64,000 nucleotides of DNA, taken from the NCBI GenBank assembly GCA_037974965.1, contig JBBPFI010000001.1:2356001-2420000 (forward strand), given 5' to 3'. The translations under genes were made by a program, and so were the position numbers. Numbering within the stretch: position 1 is the stretch's first letter; each line of letters opens with the position of its first letter. This DNA comes from Dacryopinax spathularia (lineage: Eukaryota > Basidiomycota > Dacrymycetes > Dacrymycetales > Dacrymycetaceae). The notes beneath the pieces were generated by a model. It was not told where the DNA came from, made no database searches, and worked only from the letters and a program-made list of their open reading frames with translations. Shown piece after piece: positions 1-11,046 of this stretch.

Positions 1-46
1 TGCGAGGGGAGCATGCGGTTCACATGAACCCCATGTTGACGAGTGG

Positions 47-81
47 GCGGATTCGGCCCTGTCGCACACGCGGATTCGGCC
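47..81. repeat. 12-bp direct repeat upstream of the macro-domain gene
   Basis: The 12-mer GCGGATTCGGCC occurs twice, at 47-58 and 70-81, so the two copies start 23 bp apart. They lie just upstream of a TATA-like stretch (TATAAGTAAA, 101-110). The placement would suit a pair of activator sites. No known factor is assigned. Confidence 0.5.
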
Positions 82-127
82 TTGACGAGGACCCTCGGTG
101 TATAAGTAAACCCCCCACTCTCGGACG

Positions 128-151
128 ATGAGCACCAACAACCAGAAATGA
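128..151 (+). promoter_or_regulatory. Seven-codon upstream ORF overlapping the macro-gene start
   Basis: ATG at 128 opens a seven-codon frame (MSTNNQK) whose TGA stop (149-151) overlaps the main ATG (148-150) as ATGA. A leader transcribed from the TATA-like box at 101 would probably include it if the start site lies about 20-25 bp downstream, which is close to the limit. Overlapping stop and start codons are a known layout for reinitiation or for down-tuning of translation. Confidence 0.45.
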
Positions 152-948
152 CATCCCGTATCCGCTTTACGCTCATAGACCGGCATACCGACCTGCTTGA
201 CGCATGGCGCGCGGCGTTCAACAAGCACCTGCCTTCTTCCTGGGTTGAGAGGTTCACGCTTCTGCAGAGCGATATCCGTACTGCAGGGACATATGACTGC
301 GTTGTCTCCCCCGCAAACTCTTATGGGATCATGGATGGCGGGTGCGCCCATTTCCTATCCTCGCTCTATGGGAAGGACGCTGATAGGATTGGGCGGAGCA
401 GGATAGACCTCTACATCGCCATCTCGATCTCGCACTCCAACCCCTCCTCAGTAATCAAGTCCGTCCAATCCCATCTCTACACCTCGCACAGGGGGTATAT
501 CCCCCCAGGGCAGTGTACGCTCGTCCCACTCCCTTCGGAGCTGAGGGGGGAAGAAAACAAATTGGGGTGCAAGTACGTCGCTGTTCTGCCTACTATGAGG
601 CTGCCCGAACGGGTGGAGTGGAATAGGGAGGTGGTGTATGAGTGTGTGTGGAGCTTGTTGCTCGCTCTCGAAAAGCACAACGCTTCTGTGCAGTCAGCCA
701 CTGTCAGCTCAGCGATGGAAGTGGATGGACAGGGAGGAGGGCAAGGGGAGGAGGAGATCAAGACGGTCATCATGTCCGGCCTTGGCACTGGCACAGGCGG
801 GATCTCAGCGCAGAGATGCGCGGAGCAGATGGCGCTGGCTTTCAAGCATTTTGAGGAAGCGGGAGACAAGCCGGAGAAGTGGAGTGGGTTGAGTTGGGAG
901 GATGTGGAGGCGCTTGATGAGGAGATTGGGCCGACCAGGAAGTTGTGA
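148..948 (+). CDS. Macro-domain-like protein
   Basis: Intronless 266-residue protein. A macro-domain-like ADP-ribose binding loop is visible at residues 51-65 (CVVSPANSYGIMDGG), and a second glycine-rich loop at 211-220 (GLGTGTGGIS). These match the two loops that cradle the ligand in macro domains. The classical NAAN motif is replaced by SPANS, as in many fungal macro-domain-like proteins, so hydrolase activity on ADP-ribosylated substrates is not assured. A TATA-like box at 101 and the overlapping short upstream ORF support this start. Residues about 180-204 form a Gly/Glu-rich, probably disordered insert. The next gene downstream is about 2 kb away. The family call is fairly sure; substrate and role are unknown. 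Confidence 0.8.
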   Translation: MTSRIRFTLIDRHTDLLDAWRAAFNKHLPSSWVERFTLLQSDIRTAGTYDCVVSPANSYGIMDGGCAHFLSSLYGKDADRIGRSRIDLYIAISISHSNPSSVIKSVQSHLYTSHRGYIPPGQCTLVPLPSELRGEENKLGCKYVAVLPTMRLPERVEWNREVVYECVWSLLLALEKHNASVQSATVSSAMEVDGQGGGQGEEEIKTVIMSGLGTGTGGISAQRCAEQMALAFKHFEEAGDKPEKWSGLSWEDVEALDEEIGPTRKL

Positions 949-2996
949 GCTCTTGGGTCACCACTACCACTACTGGTGAGGAGAGAGAAAGCACTTGCGG
1001 GGAGATCTGGATCTAGGAATGAGAGGATAGGATCGCTGGATCGCCATCTCCAGGCATGAATGATTGACCGGATGGACTACTGTACGACCCTGTGTACCGC
1101 TTGCCACGATTGTTGTAAAATCTTACCAAACACAGAACCGGATTACGTTGCGACGTCATCATGCATTTGTGGCGATTTAAGCTAGCACGAAAACACACAA
1201 CATTACCGTGTTCCTCCCGACTGGACATTGCCATTCTGGAAACAGACTAGACCATGCTGTCTATGGTCACGCATTCCAGCTTTGGGACTGCGAAAAATAG
1301 TAGACCGTCGTTAGGCAAACTAGAAGATGGTGAGCTCGAGATCGGAGGTGATCCGCGTTAGCAACAAAAGAACACTGTAAAGATGACGATCGAATTCACA
1401 CTCGTCAACATCAGGCAAGGTCTCGCACGGATTCAGGCAAACTGGATACTCTACTTTTTCGAATATCGAACCACCGTTGAAGAATCGCGGGCATAGAGCG
1501 CGGAAAGCGGACCGCATCTTTATACCAAAAACCGGCAAACGATCAATCAAAATTTCCATAGCCACCATACGTCGCCTCTCCTTGTTCGAAAGCCCAGAAG
1601 ACTTCCATCGAATCTCTCCACACTTACGGGCAAAATTCCCCGGACGCCACAAGGCCGCTCAATTGATGGTCCACGTGGGTTCAATCCGGAGCATCAGAGC
1701 GGGAGCAACTTGACTGAATCGAAGGAACGGAGCGGGACCGCGTGAGTCGTTCTGGTCGTCGTCGTCGTCGACGACGCGTATTTTTTTCCTTGCTTGGCTC
1801 GGTTTCGAACGCGAACGCGAACGCGTGCTGCCGGCAACGACTCATTTACCGCTTCGCGTCAGTTCTTGCCTTTCGTTCGGCACGAAGTTCTATAACCGTC
1901 CCATGCCCGCCCATCGCGTCTGCTTGTACGCGTCCCGTGTCTGATCTGGCCAGTACCAATTAATGCCGTAGTGCCGTCCAGACTGGAATGTAAACATTAC
2001 AGGCTCGGGCCTGATGAAACGCTCGTGGGCTGTCTCTCTCTTTCGGCAAAGGAAGGGACGGGGGCATGCGAGATGCGTTGGATGAAAGGGCGTTCAAGGG
2101 CGTTCAGGTGGGTCACGCGCCGCGCCTCGGAGCTCGAGGGATGGGGCATGTCGCTCGACCTTTCAGGGGAAGTGAGTGGGAAGTGGATTGCTCCCGCGTC
2201 GTTGCGTTCCTTCGCACCCTTCCCTGCAGAAAGTGAGCGCCCATGCGGCACCGACTGTCCAATCCGATCCGACTTGGAGCTTGAGCGATGCATGGTAACC
2301 TTGCAGCCCCGTGCCGCACTCGGGGAGCGGGTTGCCGGAAATGGGCGAAGTGACCCATTCGGTGCGACGATGGGCGATGAGACCGCTCACGGCATTGGGC
2401 CCCGCCTTCAGATGTTATGAGATCGACCTGCTGTTCTGTGATGCCTTCCTTCCTCTGTGAGGTGAGCCGTGTGGATCAAAAGGTCTTGCTGGAGACCACG
2501 CTCGCCGCTTGCTCCCTTTCCCCTTCCCTCCCTCTCTTCCCTCGACAATACCCTTCTCGCTCTAGTCACTCGCTCATTCGCTCTCTACCTTCTCTTCGAA
2601 TCTGGCTAGCGCTCGTCGTCGTCTTCGCGACTAGCAACTGCTTTGCGTAATACTCGCCGCCGCCAGCGCGCCTTCCTTCGGCCAGCAAACACCGCGGCGA
2701 CGAATACGAAACGGACGGCTGAGCGCTTCTCCGCTTCCTTTCATTCGCCCGCACGCGCCTTCCGCCGTTCCCCGCGCTTCCCCTCCTTCCCCGCGTGTGC
2801 ACAATTCTGCATCGCATCACGTCGCAAACCAGAGCAGAGTAACGAGGAAACACCTATTACCCCCCGCTGGTCGTTGCCTCAGCTCTCTGCCTGATCCTCT
2901 TCCTCTCCCTCCCTCCTACCTCCTTCGCTTTCGCGTTCTCGCGACCCACTCGCCAACAGGCAACACCTCTCTTTTGACGTATTCAAGACCTAAACA
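949..2996. other. Intergenic region and promoter of the GH13 gene
   Basis: No gene is supported here. Several frames stay open for 70-150 codons, but none has a recognisable domain or a convincing splice pattern. The stretch holds a (GTC)5 run at about 1755-1769 followed by its reverse complement, giving a perfect palindrome. From about 2500 it becomes strongly C/T-rich up to the GH13 start, which is typical of a fungal core promoter. Confidence 0.6.
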
Positions 2997-4823
2997 ATGC
3001 ATTCTTTCGCCTCTCTTTCCTCTTTCTTGTCTCTTGCGCTCCTTTCGCTCCTCTCCTACCCGGCATCAACAACAGCTGCAACAGCCGAACAATGGCGTTC
3101 CCGCTCTATCTACCAGTACGTCCCCCCTCCTCCCTTCCCCCTTCACTCTTTCAACCCCATCTAACACGCGCTGGCAGGATAATAACCGACCGATTCGCCC
3201 TCCCCTCCCCCTCCCCCGGCTTGCTGACGACCCCGAACCCGGACTGTAACCCCGCTGACCAGACCTGGTGTGGCGGGACATGGCAGGCTATTATCGATAA
3301 TCTGGATTATATCCAGGGCATGGGGTTTACGGCTATTTGGATCTCGCCTGTGAGCCAGAACTATGATGGGCCGAGGACGCCGTACGGGGATGCGTATCAC
3401 GGCTACTGGAGCCAGAGTGAGTCTTCGCTTCGCATTCCAGCTGAGGAGTGGGGAGGCTAATCGAAGGGACAGACGTGACGGCCCTCAACCCGCGCATGGG
3501 CACGCCCGACGACCTCAAAGCGCTCTCAAACGCGCTCCACGCGCGCGGCATGTACCTCATGGTCGACATCGTCGCCAACAACGTCATCACGCTCAACTAC
3601 CAGAACCCGGACCTGTCCAAATTCGCGTTCAACTCGCCCAACATGTTCCACCCGTACTGCCCAATCGACTTCTCGAACCAGACCTCGATCGAGCAGTGCT
3701 GGCTGGGGGACACGATCGTCGCGCTCATGGACGTGAACACGGAGAACCAGGACGTGATCAACATCTACAACAATTGGATCTCGGGCTTGGTCCAGGAGTA
3801 TCAGATTGACGGCCTGCGGATTGACGCGGCTAAGCACGTGAGGAAGGATTTCTGGCCGGGGTTCTGTGGGAGTGCGGGCGTGTTTTGTATGGGCGAGGTG
3901 TTTGGTGGCGATGTGGGGTATAATGCTGAGTATCAGGGGTATCTGGACTCGGTGCTCGATTATCCGGGGTACGACAGCCTTGTTCAGGCCTTCACGATCC
4001 CAGGCCCGGGGAACATCTCCGGGCTAGTGGACGCGCTGCACCAAGGCCAGTCATTGTACAAGGTCCGTCCCCTCCCCCCTTCCAAGCGCATATATGCGGC
4101 TCATGCTGACCAAAATGACAGGACATGTCCGTCCTCGGCTCCTTCCTCGAGAACCAGGACAACCCGCGCTGGGCGAACATCTCCGTCGACCCCCAATCCC
4201 TGTGGAACGCCATGACGTGGCAGTTCCTCGCCGGGGGCATCCCGATCGTCTACTACGGGCAAGAACAAGGCCTGAAGGGGAACGCAGATCCGTACAACCG
4301 CGAGCCTCTCTGGCCCACGGGTTACGCAAACACCACCACCTACCAGCTCATTGGCACGCTCAACAAGCTGCGCAATTTCCTTATCTCCAACGCGCCTGAT
4401 TTCCTCACTTCGAACGTTACTGTCCTCGGAGCGACAAATAACGAAGTTGCCATCGCGCGCGGCCCGCTAGTAGCAGTAATGACGAACCGCGGGTCCCCGC
4501 CCGTAAACGCCACTATGGGCGTCTTCGGCGCCGGGTTCGGCACGGGTCAGCCTCTGACGGAAGTCCTGTCATGTCAACAAGTCACCACTGGCTCGCAGGG
4601 CAGTCTCCTGATAGACTACACCATGGGTGGCCACCCGTCAATCTTCATGCGCACGAACGACCTGCGCGGAAGCGGGCTCTGTGGACAGTATACGAACGTT
4701 AACCCGAACTTGAATGGCTTGTCCACGACGAGCGGGGCGACGCCGGCAGTGGTGAGGTGGTCGGTGATGTGGGCGACGCTGTTGGTCGCTACTGTTGGTG
4801 CTGTGGTCGCTTATGCGTCATAG
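2997..4823 (+). CDS. GPI-anchored GH13_1 alpha-amylase-like enzyme
   Basis: Exons 2997-3115, 3178-3416, 3473-4062 and 4122-4823 join in phase to 549 residues. The order is a signal peptide (about residues 1-27), a GH13 (beta/alpha)8 barrel beginning at QIITDRFA, then a Ser/Gly linker and a hydrophobic C-terminal tail (about 525-549) like a GPI-attachment signal. The catalytic nucleophile Asp237 (GLRIDAAKH), the acid Glu261 (MGEVFGG) and Asp329 are present. The two histidines conserved in true alpha-amylases are not: region I reads DIVANN (Asn156) and region IV reads ENQDNPR (Gln328). Known fungal GPI-anchored relatives with such changes (Aspergillus AgtA type) act as 4-alpha-glucanotransferases in cell-wall alpha-glucan metabolism, so that role is inferred here rather than starch digestion. 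Confidence 0.92.
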
Positions 4824-6223
4824 TGCTGGCGCTCGCTCGCTCGCTCGCTTTGGTGTGATTTGGGACGGGAACATAATCAGTCAGGACAAACGGTATCATG
4901 CGCACGAAAGAAGTTGATCGAGGTGAGAGGAGAGAGGAGTAGGCCCCGGCGGAGGAGTGAAAGGGGCAGGCAGCGCGACCACGCCACGGCGACCACCAAC
5001 CCCAGCCCGGCAGCTGGGCACGCTCTTGCTATACTCTCAAGTCAGGAGCGGGTCGTCGCATAATCTTTCTCCTTCGTGGTTTCTCTTGGAAAAAGAAAAC
5101 CGTGTCTTTGCTCTTGCTTGTTATTTTTGTTGTATTCTTAGTCTAGCTCCAGACGCTCGCTCGCTTTTGTTTGTTTGGCAGGGTGGCTGAGGCTGCCTCG
5201 GCGAGGCTTAATGATATGTTGGCTTCGTTTTTCACAGGAAATCGCTCGATTTCTCGCCCGCTGTGGAAGTACAGCTTGTTGGAAACGGTCTCGCTCTCCT
5301 CCATATGGAGTGTGGGCTTAGCGAGTACAGTAGGGTTCGGAGGAGGGGTAGAACCGCCTCGCGCAAATCGTTTGTGGCAGACTTTTCCGTATATGATGAT
5401 ATTCTCGAAAGCGTGGCGAAACTGGCCACGCTGCCAGGGTTGGAGGAGAACGCCATTGCGGATAGGGCATAGGTTTCCAGGGGTGTCTATAATGCGGTCA
5501 ACGTCGATGGTCCTGAAGTCCTGCAGCTCCAGCCTCTGAGTATGGCGGAATCATTTCCTCAACAGAAAACTTCTTCTCAGGTGCATCGCGTACACGAGCA
5601 TCGTGCAAAGCTCACCGTCAGTACCAATTCAGGCTAGGTCTTGGCGTCTGCCGGGAGATTGTGATCAATACAGGGGACAATGGGAATTCGCCAGTCGGTC
5701 GTCGCCGTTTTGACTGTGGGCAAAACCGAGAGGCACACTAGTCGTGAGGCCCACCGCATGGAAGTTAGTCTTCCCTCAGCTGCGCATTCTCGGCCGGAGC
5801 AATTGCACTTAAGATCGTGTGGAGCTGCTCTGTAATGGACTGCGCTCTATGAGCGACCGGCATGTGCTCCGACATGGTTGAACGAAATTCGTTACCTCTT
5901 TGGGAGATAGGCAGCCTCGAGTATTGATTCCCATAGAGCACGATCTCGTGCTGATAGAGAGGGGGATGAGCCGCCAAGAAGGAGAAGAAGAAGAAGCACT
6001 AGTTCGGATCTTGGAGACTGTATACTTACATTCGATAGTGTGAAGAATCTAACAAGTCGCGCACTTAGAGCGGCATGCGTCGTGGAAGCAATTGACACGT
6101 GATTGGTCGCGACCCTCACCATCATTCCGATCGTGCCTATTTAAGCGCGGACACAACCTCTGGCAGCTCCTGTCTCTCCGTCAACGCGCTGGTACTAGTC
6201 CGAAGAGTCCTCTCCCGTACTCC
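4824..6223. other. Intergenic region with unresolved minus-strand open frames
   Basis: A (GCTC)n microsatellite lies directly after the GH13 stop (about 4831-4848). On the minus strand a frame stays open from about 5550 to a TAG at 5143-5145 (136 codons), bounded upstream by a possible acceptor. Further upstream, between about 5990 and 5765, are a strong polypyrimidine acceptor (TCTATCAG) and other splice-like sites. Plus-strand frames over the same bases are also open, so a real minus-strand gene is possible but not shown. A TATTTAAG box at about 6138 precedes the LanC-like gene. Confidence 0.35.
5143..5545 (-). CDS. Possible terminal exon of an unidentified gene
   Basis: The frame has no stop for about 130 codons, ends at TAG 5143-5145, and begins after an AG in TACTCAG. 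The translation is hydrophilic with mixed composition (for example RLELQDFRTIDVDRIID near its start and GKVCHKRFARGG in the middle), unlike simple-sequence artefacts. Candidate upstream exons exist between 5765 and 5990, but I could not join them into one frame. I recognise no family. Two other frames over this segment are also open, so coding status is uncertain. Confidence 0.25.
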
Positions 6224-7934
6224 ATGTCTACTGAGCCTGATCGGTATGTGGAGAACAACTTGAACGACCAGTATGACGCCGAGGTAATTGAGAAGACACG
6301 GCAAACGCTTGCTCAGGCCATCGTCTTCTCCATCAATGAGATCGAAAGGAATCTTGACACGAGCGCGGCCGCTGCCGAGCCCGTCCTGTACACGAAACAA
6401 GTTGGTTCGTTGAAGGTCCTTTTGATCGGAAAGGTGGATCGGGCTGATCTTTCCGTAGGGGAGGCTGTTGCGCTGCTGAGATTATACGCTCAAGCCCACA
6501 GGCTTGGTCTGCCGGACGATATCAGGGATCGGCTTCCACCGTTGATCAAGACCATCCTGGCTCCTTGCATATCAGGAGAACATCCCATTATCCAGGCGGC
6601 CATGGTACCCAATGACCCTCAAAAGGAACAGAAAAACGAAGTTTTGTACTTTGGCCAATGTGGCATGCTGATTTCCGCGGCCGGCCCTGCCTTTCTGGAG
6701 GTTACACGACAGCTGCTCGTACCTGATATACACGAGGACGACGACGACCAATTCGAAGTGGCTCTTAAGGTCCTCGAGAGAGGCTTTGCCGCGTGCTTTG
6801 AAGCAAGTCCCGAACAAGACCTTCAGGGCGACATGGTGGAGCTCATGTTCGGTACCGCGGGTTTCTTGTACGGCATCATCGGTATTCGCGCCCTTATAGA
6901 CGACTTGCCAACAACGGAGCCCAGCAAGGTGTCGAAGGCGAAGAACGCTCGTCTGGGAGCCCTCATCTGCGATGACAGCATTGCTAGACTCGTAACGGAG
7001 ATCATACACACTGGCGTACATGGTTCAGGACGGTTCCGCGAGAAGTTCGATCATGCGCCGCCCGTCATGTGGAGAGATTTCCGAAAGACATATTCAGTAC
7101 GTGTCAATCCTCCTCGATGCTTGCTAAACTAAGCGTACGCGTAGCTCGGCGCCATGCATGGGTTAACCGGCGTGCTGCTCATCTTGCTGCAAGTCCCGCT
7201 CAGGATCCTCGAGCCATACCTGAATGGACATATCCTTCCAACGGTGGACTGGCTCCTAGGACAACAGAAGGATGGTAATACGGCTCGCGCATATCCCTTA
7301 GAGGGACCGCACATCGGTGGACCCGCTTGGATGTGCCAGTTCTGCCATGGCAACATCGGGATGGCGCTTGTGCTCGGAGCGTACAAATACCTTCTGCCAG
7401 TCACTACCGAGGGTTACATTCCCGGCAGTATCAAGCAGAAGAGACTGAATCGCGACAAGTGCTGGGAGGAATGTCTGGACTTCATCTGGAAAGAAGGACT
7501 GTTGCGCAAAGGGTTGTCCATATGTCATGGAGTAACCGGTAACGCGGTGCCGTTCCTGCAGCATGCAGCTTACGACCTTAAGCACGGGGTGGAGAAAAGG
7601 TGCGTGCCCTCTCTTCGGTACTCGTCGGAACCTTTGCTCATACTTGGCAAGCACCTCTTTGGGTCGTGGCCTTGCAATGTTACGCTTCGCGACAGGCATG
7701 CCTCCGGTGAACATGCCGCAATCCGAGCAGCCCACGGTATCTCCTGACGGCGAGCCGATCTTTCGAATGCCGGATCGCCCTTACAATCTATTTGAAGGTA
7801 TTGCGGGTGCTGCTTGTATTTGGGCGGATGCGCTGGTTCTCCTGAACAACGCACAGCAAGGGGAGGAGGACGTCACTCAGGGGATGGTTGGATTCCCGTT
7901 GGCGGGCGGGCTCGGCATTAGATTGCCGTTGTAG
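6224..7934 (+). CDS. LanC-like protein (LANCL family)
   Basis: Exons 6224-7096, 7145-7599 and 7652-7934 join in phase to 536 residues. The protein follows the alpha/alpha-toroid pattern of LanC-like proteins. Signatures are LGAMHGLTGV, QFCHGNIGMAL, the zinc-ligand motif CHGVTGN, and a terminal RPYNLFEGIAGAACIWADA block. The two CHG cysteines and the following histidine are the expected zinc ligands. In bacteria LanC cyclises lantibiotics; eukaryotic LANCL proteins bind glutathione and add it to dehydroamino acids in damaged phosphoproteins, which is the more likely role here. I chose the ATG at 6224 because a TATTTAAG box lies about 85 bp upstream and would leave the in-frame codons before it in the leader. 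No lantibiotic-like partner is nearby. Confidence 0.9.
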
Positions 7935-8195
7935 GACTGCATCTCTGGAGGTTTGATGTATTGTAGACTTTGAGTCGTCTATGCTTGGAAAACAAACGGT
8001 ACAAACTCAACCCGGCTCTTCCCGGTTGTTGAAGAAGCAGGAATGTGCATAGCCACTAACAGGTCATAACCCGCTTGGGCGAGTCTCGCCGACAACAACC
8101 GGCGCTCCCCAGACTACCGCCTCCATCTTGCGGAATGCGCAAGTTGGCTTTCTCTTGCAAGGACTCCAGCTGTACAAGAAGCTCAGTGTTGACAT

Positions 8196-9367
8196 ATGCT
8201 ACTGACTGATTTGCCGATCGACGTTCTGGAATGCATCCTCTTCTTCCTGGATAGTCGTCCCGAGCTCTCGACAGCTTGTCTCATCTGTTCCAGGTTCTGC
8301 TGCGTTGCTCAACCCACATTGTACCGAAACCTTCACGACTTCAAGAGACTGCCCAAGTCTAGAAGGCTCGAGGATGCCGAAGTGCGCATCGCAGTCACGC
8401 GTGCGTGTCGGACGATCAAGCACAAGCCGCATCTTGCGCTGGGGGTTCGCTCGCTTCAGCTCGACTTCACAGAGAAGCTGTTTCAGAAGCCGGATCGCGA
8501 TGTGCTTATGCCGCCGTATACGCGACTCGTATGCCAGCTTCTGCCCGGTATGACCGGCCTTCGGTCGCTCCGAATCATCAGCAGCAACGATGAGGACTTC
8601 CGTAATCTACTCGCTTGCGATTTCCGACTGCAGAAGCTGGCGGTGGAAGGCTCGATGGGTTCCCACGGCGTCCAATTCCTTCGTCAGCAACCTTTTGTGG
8701 AGGACGTCGAGCTGTACTGCGATATCGAAGCACCTCTGCCGGAGGATGAGCTCCTACTCCCGCGCCTCAAGCGATACAGCGGGATGTGGTCGAACGCCGC
8801 GTACTTCGTACCAAGTCGCCCCATTCGGGTCTTTGTTTGGAGCGGAAATAGGGCCAATCTCGAGACTTTGGACGCTTCACGTCCGGCTTGTCTCGCCTTA
8901 TCAACGGGACCTATCGAGGAGCTGGTCCTTGTCTCCGCGCAAATATCTCTCGATACCCTCCCTGCAATACTGCGCCAGGTTCCACATGTCGTGAACATCA
9001 CGATATATGTGTTATGGCGCGATTGCTATGAGGTGACCCCACCTTTTCTCTCTCAGAGATCCCTTCTGACTGTCTGCAGATCATGCACGTATTGCAGGCT
9101 GAAGAGACTCAAGCCACTCTTTCCCATCTTCGAAGATTGGAACGTCTGTCCATCGATGGTCGTCGAATGCAGCAAGTCTCGCCCGCACTACAAGTTCAAG
9201 TCAGCAACCAGCTTGGCCAAGCCTGCCATAGCCTAAGCCGAATCGAATTCAAGGGGTATAGGAAGGGCGATCCATCGAATTGGGACGCAGCATACTGTCG
9301 CAGCGTGGGCGGTCCCTGGGTTAACTTTGGGTTTGATCCATTCGTTGAGCAATCGTACATGCACTGA
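8196..9367 (+). CDS. F-box protein
   Basis: Exons 8196-9032 and 9080-9367 (47-nt intron) give 374 residues. Residues about 3-45 form an F-box (LTDLPIDVLECILFFLD, then ACLICSRFCCVAQPTLYRNL), the domain that binds Skp1 in SCF ubiquitin ligases. The rest is leucine-rich with weakly repetitive LRSLRI and LQKLAV segments, consistent with degenerate leucine-rich repeats for substrate binding. Without removal of the intron the frame ends early at 9236 with a cysteine-rich tail. Splicing at GAG/GTGACC to CTGCAG/ATCATG instead continues the LRR-like sequence to SYMH. It converges with the RING-like gene after only 112 bp. The substrate is unknown. Confidence 0.82.
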
Positions 9368-9479
9368 GTATCAATGTACAACAGACCGGAAATGTGTAGG
9401 AGTGCAGTGTGTAACTAGCAACATGGATATCATTATATGCGAAAGGTATCTTGGATGAGGCAGGGGACGGGCTCGGTTC

Positions 9480-10655
9480 TCATTGTCCTCCTGTGCGCGA
9501 TCGCCGTGTTGACGGCCTTCGTCCTCCTGGTTCCTGTTGTGATTCTTCAATCTGCGTGGCAGGCACATAGTCTTCATCATGCGGGTCGTCCGGGACTGGC
9601 AGTCTGGCAAGGAGTTCACGCGTAACCTGAGGGAAGAAGGAATCCAGTCGTTCCGGTCGGACTACCTCCTCCGGTTCCGGATCTTCATCATCGTCATCCT
9701 CCGAGTCATCATCATCATCCTCGTCCTCCTCGTCCTCGCCCTCTTCATCGGATGAAGAGGAAACAGAGACGACTTCTGTCGGCTGGTTCATCGCCTTCCG
9801 GATCAACTCGAACCTTGCCTTCTTCTTAGCCCAAGCACTGGACAACACTATGAGACGGGGATCGCAAGGTAGAAAGGAGGCAACGCACGTCTTCCGTTCC
9901 TCGTACTCCTTTCTCTTGCTCCCTCCTTCTGCCCAGTCATCATCACCGTTGTCCGCTAATGAATTGATGTGTTTCTCTATGAGATTGTCGATCAGGAGAC
10001 CGGGTATGATAGGAGCAGCGCGGTTCATCGGGGAGCGACAGGCGAAGCAGGTAGGTCTAGATTTCTGTGGAGACCAGTCAGATGAAAGAGGACCGGGTTA
10101 AACCGAAGAGCACACAGTTGAAGCCCATGTTCGTGCGCAAGCTCCACAAGCTGAATGTCCGCATGGGTTCGTCATGTGGCATCCAACGCTGCGAATGTCA
10201 AGTCAGTTTGAATTCCTTGTTATGCTGAAAAGGCAAGCGCATACATTAAGTCAAAGCAGCTGCAAGGTCGCATCAATCACATACTCGGATGGATCGTATA
10301 ATGGGACGTACATAGGGCATGTAAAATCCTCGTCAAACTCCCTCAACACCTTCCGCGCATGCAGCTTCATCTTCTTCAGCGCCGAGCGAGGCGAGTCCAC
10401 CTCCGGCTGTCGTGCCCGTTTCCTGACTTGCGGCGTAGGCGGCAGGAAGGTCGCAGCGCTCTTGAATTCATTTAGTATGGGCTTGTGTTGCGTTCGTTGT
10501 TGTCCAGAGGGATGACGGCTGAGAGTTGGCTTGGATGTTGATGCTTGGGGTAGAGTTGGTGGTGGGGCTTGGGAGGCTGCGTCGACTAGCTTGCCGATTT
10601 CTTCCCATGGCAGTGAGTCGTCGAAGAACTGGTCGAACTCGTCTGGGGATGCCAT
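9480..10655 (-). CDS. RING-like putative E3 ubiquitin ligase
   Basis: Exons, in transcript order, 10655-10312, 10188-10104 and 10064-9480 give 337 residues. After a Pro/Ser-rich N-terminus comes a basic helix and a RING-type metal-binding core: EDFTCPI, then GCHMTNPCGHSACGACARTW, then CFACRSP across two introns. The PCGHSACGAC core fits ligands 3-6 of a C3HC4 RING. The first pair is spaced C-x4-C rather than C-x2-C, and the second intron uses a weak GTTTAA donor, so the exact splicing around the first ligands is uncertain. The C-terminal third has a dense Asp/Glu tract (about residues 240-280) and ends in a basic tail. Role in ubiquitination is inferred from the RING; no substrate is suggested. 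Confidence 0.65.
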
Positions 10656-11046
10656 ACTGCGGCCTTGCAACGGGGTATTGTTGCCTGAGATGAGGAGAAG
10701 GGTATGGTGGTGTGTCGTGACTGGTGGGTGGTGAATGGCGAGAACAAACAGTGGCGAATGCGGGGGTTGACCCTCAACAATGCTTCTGCATCGCCACCAG
10801 CAAGGGTTGAAGCGGAAGCACAGCGCCGCCCGTGCATGTGAAGATGGATATTCCAGGCCCTTTTGCAACCCGCGTATTTATGCAAACCTTTCTATCATTA
10901 TTGCCGTGTATCGTACAACAAAATGGAGCGACATGATGGGTATCTATCGTAAGCTAGGGTTGAACCTCTCATAAAAATGCGATCAAAATCTCATCAAAAA
11001 CCCAGACAGGAACCATTTACTTAAATTAGTGTGGTCGACGCTGCCC
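10656..11046. other. RING-gene promoter and choline kinase 3' region
   Basis: Both neighbours are on the minus strand, so this 391-bp gap holds the 3' end of the choline kinase transcript and the promoter of the RING-like gene. The part near 10880-11030 is A/T-richer than its surroundings, which fits polyadenylation signals. No other feature is seen. Confidence 0.5.

Noticed and set aside
1681-1700. tRNA B-box-like string GGTTCAATCC
   Set aside because: One base short of the consensus spacing, with no A box or cloverleaf at the right distance.
4831-4848. (GCTC)n run after the GH13 stop
   Set aside because: A short microsatellite only, too brief for any array or CRISPR-like structure.
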